Shown here: one piece after another, positions 58,301-60,000 of the stretch
How positions within the stretch are numbered: the first letter of the stretch is position 1
How the letters are laid out: the number at the start of each line of letters is the position of its first letter
DNA from: Nematostella vectensis
Taxonomy: Eukaryota > Cnidaria > Anthozoa > Actiniaria > Edwardsiidae
Assembly: GCF_932526225.1 (NCBI RefSeq)
Contig: NC_064046.1
Location: 12,447,208 to 12,507,207 of the forward strand
Direction of reading: 5' to 3'
DNA length: 60,000 nt
The notes under the pieces: generated by a model
What the model was told of the DNA's origin: nothing
Database searches by the model: none
Seen by the model: only the letters and a program-made list of their open reading frames with translations
Made by a program: the position numbers and the translations under genes

Positions 58301-60000
58301 TAAGCCATTACCATGGTGACGACAAGGTCAAGTCCTTTATTCGTGACATCATCAAGGCCTCAGTCCTTAGAGACAGGATATCACACGACGATCGAGATTC
58401 AACCTACTCACCCATTCCCACCCCCACCAAGGGTAGAGGGCGTGGCAAAAGGGGTAAGGGTGCACCAAAGAAGTCCAACAAGAGCGCTGTGGCATTACTG
58501 GAGGTTGGTCAGGACTGGAAGACAATCGACCCTGAGTCTATTGTATTGGACAATGGGTACAAGAAACATCTCCAGCATCACTGCAATAAGTATGTATGAA
58601 TACTGTACCAAGTGCCATTTCTTATCTGTGAACCTCATTGACAATGATGTTGTTAAAGTTTAGATAAGAATATGTCCATGAGAAATTGTTTGGTCTTTTC
58701 ATGATACTGTGGCATAAGTACAGAAAATATGTGGAGGCGACTACTTGGATTTTTTTAATGATGCACAAGTTTACAGCGCAACCAAGAAAACTGTGAACAC
58801 CGGAAATATGTAAGGAATATTTGTTCCGACCAATCACTCACAAGATATTCAAACAGTCAACTAGAAACATGTCTCAACAAGTCTCAGTGTTTGAATTCTG
58901 ATTCGTCAGAAGACAATAAACATTCCACACATATTTTAGGTGTTCACGGTTTTACTGGTTGCGCCAAATCTACTTGAATCTCTGTGAAATGCAATCCATC
59001 TTACAATTAAAACAGCTTTATTTTCTTGCTATTGTAAAACATGATGCATGCATGATTTTATTTACTAAAGTTATATAATATTTTCCAATATTCACATTTA
59101 ACCACCAAAAAATCGTAGTCGAATTCTTGAAATTAGAGTGATTGAGCGAATAGTGTGTGGTAACAGTTACATCATTGCTTCATTCTAGGATCTTACTGAG
59201 AGTGAGACTGCTGTACTACCTCAAGACTGAGGTGATTGGTAACTTGGCACTTCAGATCCGTGAGGGCAAATGCAGAGCCAGGTAAGCTGATCAATACAGA
59301 GTAAGAAATATGGGGGAGGGCGGAATAAATCCCCCAGCAGCCCCCCCCCCCCCCCCCAACAATTGTCACTAACTCAAACTCATGAAATAATATTCTACAA
59401 CATAACTGCTTTGGAGAAGACCATTCAATAAAAATTTTCGAAATTCAAGATTCCCCCCAAAACCTGCCACTTCCTCCCTCGAACACACATAAACATGAGA
59501 TGCTCATCCCTAACTTGTTGTCTTGGCTTTCTTGCCCTTGAGATGATGTTCTTAACATGTTAGACTACTGAAAGCTGATGAAATGCTTTCCATAGACTGA
59601 TCAAGGACTATTCACCCTTTTCATCTTTTACCCCCGAGCTTTAAACTTCATTATTCCTGACCAGTTAATTAGTTTTTTCCTTTTTGTTGAGGTCAATCAG
59701 CTCCCCTTTATTATTGTTTATGTTAAAAAAAAGATGGGCATACCAACACTTCTTCTTGCAATGTGAAAAAAAAAGGGAACACTTAGTTGATGTATTATGC
59801 ATTAAGCAAGAAACTGGCTTATTTTAATGTCCATCAACCTACTGTAACTCGAGTGTATGGGAATGTTGTGATTGGTTTTGTTTATGTGTTCACCAGTGAC
59901 CTAGACATTGCGATATACAGCCCAGAAGGAGACCCTCCCTGCGACTGGTGGGATGTGGACGCTGATAAATCCCTGCTTGTTGGTGTCTTCAAGCATGGTA
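38845..60000 (+). CDS. Class III CHD chromatin remodeller (CHD6/7/8/9, kismet-like), 22 exons, 3' end outside window
   Basis: Exons: 38845-40370, 40667-40790, 41510-41722, 42126-42181, 43406-43526, 44325-44411, 47431-47496, 48282-48481, 48608-48683, 48820-48932, 49300-49354, 50269-50332, 50935-51047, 51547-51789, 52271-52993, 53460-53548, 53925-54015, 54142-54252, 57528-57706, 58200-58589, 59189-59281, 59897 to edge. Phases agree at every junction; about 1,612 codons are in the window. The start is the ATG at 38845 (MADP, as in vertebrate CHD7); an in-frame TGA at 38749 precedes it. Domains in order: Gln/Met/Pro-rich region (1-510), acidic-basic linker, chromodomains 1 and 2 (about 605-760), Snf2 ATPase (about 780-1020), helicase C (about 1080-1230), then the class III linker [11 protein letters not shown] and a SANT/SLIDE-like region. 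It is an ATP-driven nucleosome remodeller of the nucleus, linked to histone H3K4 methyl reading and developmental transcription. BRK domains would lie beyond the window. Confidence 0.95.
41510..42181 (+). CDS. CHD exons 3-4: linker and start of chromodomain 1
   Basis: Exon 3 reads [20 protein letters not shown] and then [16 protein letters not shown], the first strand of chromodomain 1. Exon 4 continues [18 protein letters not shown]. The aromatic and acidic pattern matches class III CHD proteins. Confidence 0.9.
43406..47496 (+). CDS. CHD exons 5-7: end of chromodomain 1 and chromodomain 2
   Basis: Exon 5 has [13 protein letters not shown] and KIKRYKAKQ; exon 6 has [19 protein letters not shown]; exon 7 has [20 protein letters not shown], the chromodomain 2 core. 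Intron 6 (44412-47430, 3.0 kb) is AT-rich and I see no gene or snoRNA in it. Confidence 0.9.
48282..51789 (+). CDS. CHD exons 8-14: Snf2 ATPase lobe 1
   Basis: Walker A is [11 protein letters not shown] in exon 9, motif Ia [12 protein letters not shown] in exon 10, Walker [19 protein letters not shown] in exon 13, and motif [23 protein letters not shown] in exon 14. All catalytic residues are present. The donor of exon 11 is set at 49354 (GTGGGT) because this alone keeps phase with exon 12 and gives the expected [13 protein letters not shown]. Confidence 0.92.
48985..49090 (+). mobile_element. Dispersed repeat in CHD intron 10 (relative of 5526-5848)
   Basis: The stretch CTTGTCAGTGTAAATGGCAA, then GGCAAATGGTAGTACTGCTG and AACCATGGATC, matches both arms of the inverted-repeat element at 5526-5848 with about three-quarters identity by eye. 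Confidence 0.55.
49855..49905 (+). pseudogene. Decayed box C/D snoRNA copy in CHD intron 11
   Basis: ACAGCCTGTGATGTTAAACT matches the 5' half of the three intact copies downstream, but the C box has GTGATGT, the D' box is TCTA instead of CTGA, the guide is changed, and the 3' D box with its closing stem is missing. It reads as an inactive relic of the same family. Confidence 0.6.
50502..50580 (+). ncRNA. Box C/D snoRNA, copy B, CHD intron 12
   Basis: In order: closing stem CAGCC (50503-50507), C box GTGATGA (50509-50515), guide ending GCTGTTCACATT, D' box CTGA (50536-50539), a C'-like TGTTGAC, D box CTGA (50570-50573) and stem partner GGCTG (50574-50578). Length about 78 nt is normal for the class. 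Its end lies about 354 nt before the 3' splice site, further than in copies C and D. C/D snoRNAs of this kind guide 2'-O-methylation of rRNA and are released from the spliced intron in the nucleolus. Confidence 0.75.
52115..52189 (+). ncRNA. Box C/D snoRNA, copy C, CHD intron 14
   Basis: Closing stem CAGCC (52116-52120) and GGCTG (52184-52188), C box GTGATGA (52122-52128), D' box CTGA (52149-52152), D box CTGA (52180-52183). The guide before D' is TTTGCTGTTCACATT, the same as in copies B and D. It ends 82 nt before the 3' splice site at 52270, close to the 70-80 nt spacing that favours splicing-coupled maturation of intronic C/D snoRNAs. Confidence 0.82.
52271..52993 (+). CDS. CHD exon 15: helicase C lobe
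   Basis: The 241-codon exon begins [19 protein letters not shown] and contains [14 protein letters not shown], motif [21 protein letters not shown], motif [21 protein letters not shown], and motif [22 protein letters not shown] with its arginine fingers. All are canonical. Carrying the entire second lobe in one exon is unusual compared with the small exons around it. Confidence 0.95.
53310..53386 (+). ncRNA. Box C/D snoRNA, copy D, CHD intron 15
   Basis: Closing stem CAGCC (53311-53315) and GGCTG (53381-53385), C box ATGATGA (53317-53323), D' box CTGA (53344-53347), D box CTGA (53377-53380). The D' guide TTTGCTGTTCACATT is unchanged, while the stretch before D differs from the other copies (CATACCTTACACCTAAT). 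It ends 74 nt before the 3' splice site at 53459. Confidence 0.82.
53460..54252 (+). CDS. CHD exons 16-18: class III-specific linker
   Basis: The exons read [39 protein letters not shown] followed by [13 protein letters not shown], then [16 protein letters not shown]. These signatures distinguish class III CHDs (CHD6-9) and kismet from CHD1/2 and CHD3-5. Confidence 0.9.
54398..57468. repeat. 53-bp minisatellite of hairpin monomers, about 58 copies, filling CHD intron 18
   Basis: The monomer reads AAAGACTATTATGCAAGTGG, ATGCTGTCTTGCACTTGG, TATTATAGTCTTCCC. AAGACTAT pairs with ATAGTCTT and CAAGTG with CACTTG, so nearly the whole unit is a hairpin with a 12-base loop. Four main junction types occur (GTCTTCCC, GTCTTTCC, GTCCTCCC, ATCTTCCC), plus rare ACCATT and CTTAGTATT changes. 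Their order shows a nine-monomer block (from about 55300) repeated once, and a shorter six-monomer cycle after it. The array takes up about 94% of the 3.3-kb intron and ends about 60 bp before the acceptor. Confidence 0.97.
57528..60000 (+). CDS. CHD exons 19-22: post-helicase SANT/SLIDE-like region, open at right edge
   Basis: Exon 19 reads [10 protein letters not shown]...[15 protein letters not shown]; exon 20 [20 protein letters not shown] then [20 protein letters not shown] and a basic [15 protein letters not shown] loop; exon 21 [19 protein letters not shown]; exon 22 [19 protein letters not shown] at the window end. The order matches CHD7/8. The remainder, including any BRK domains, is outside the window. 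Confidence 0.9.
58040..58135 (+). repeat. (AAT)n with a TATATAGCGCC repeat in CHD intron 19
   Basis: Seven ATA triplets lead into ATTTATATAGCGCC and, after about 25 bases, GGCACTTTACAAT. This pairing of a GCGCC end with a GGC-C-CTTTACA end beside a triplet repeat is a common short dispersed repeat of marine invertebrates. The superfamily is not known to me. Confidence 0.4.
59341..59357. repeat. Poly(C) run in CHD intron 21
   Basis: About 17 C bases within intron 21, after a CCCCCAGCAGCC stretch. It belongs with the frequent G/C homopolymers of this window. Confidence 0.85.

Overview
The window looks like nuclear DNA from a cnidarian, most probably a sea anemone close to Nematostella. The reasons are spliced genes with short exons, an AT-rich background, a secreted eight-cysteine peptide that resembles sea anemone type 5 potassium-channel toxins, and a class III CHD (kismet/CHD7/8/9-like) remodeller gene. 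No prokaryotic gene organisation is seen. The species is an inference.

Layout. Positions 1-290 hold the 3' end of a non-LTR retrotransposon ORF and a second, inverted copy of that end. On the minus strand at 693-947 is the toxin-like peptide gene, with a probable 5'UTR intron and a TATA box near 1441; its promoter-side flank is tandemly duplicated. Positions 1.4-6.8 kb are a repeat graveyard: direct duplications, a 1.1-kb foldback with about 500-bp arms (2624-3734), a poly(C)/(AC) tract, a hairpin element, and a TTAA-flanked MITE (6515-6768). Positions 6865-12478 are a 61-bp minisatellite of about 92 copies with a 1,702-bp (28-mer) higher-order duplication. Positions 12.5-18.8 kb have no recognised gene, apart from a weak two-exon candidate at 15148-15623.

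Positions 18821-30892 are a complete 14-exon cytochrome P450 gene of the CYP4 clan (516 codons). All junctions are GT-AG and keep the frame. Its introns carry a 44-bp, a 29-bp and an 11-bp minisatellite, several short transposon ends, and a 204-bp Mutator-type MITE with a perfect 9-bp target duplication, inserted in the end of another element. Positions 30.9-38.8 kb are intergenic and hold a GGATCC-ended element, a 43-bp repeat, a 720-bp polypyrimidine tract and the probable CHD promoter.

From 38845 to the right edge runs the CHD gene: 22 exons, open at the right end. It encodes a Gln/Met-rich N-terminus, two chromodomains, a Snf2 ATPase with intact DEGH-type motifs (here DEMGLGKT and DEAH), a helicase C domain and the class III linker up to the SANT/SLIDE-like region. 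Three consecutive-style introns of this gene carry copies of one box C/D snoRNA, with C, D' and D boxes and a closing stem, plus a decayed fourth copy. Two intact copies end 74 and 82 nt before the 3' splice site. Intron 18 is almost entirely a 53-bp minisatellite (about 58 copies), each monomer of which is a near-perfect hairpin.

The strongest candidates for something undescribed are the snoRNA family inside the CHD gene and the hairpin-monomer minisatellite beside it. All similarity statements are from reading the sequence and from general knowledge; no database search was run.
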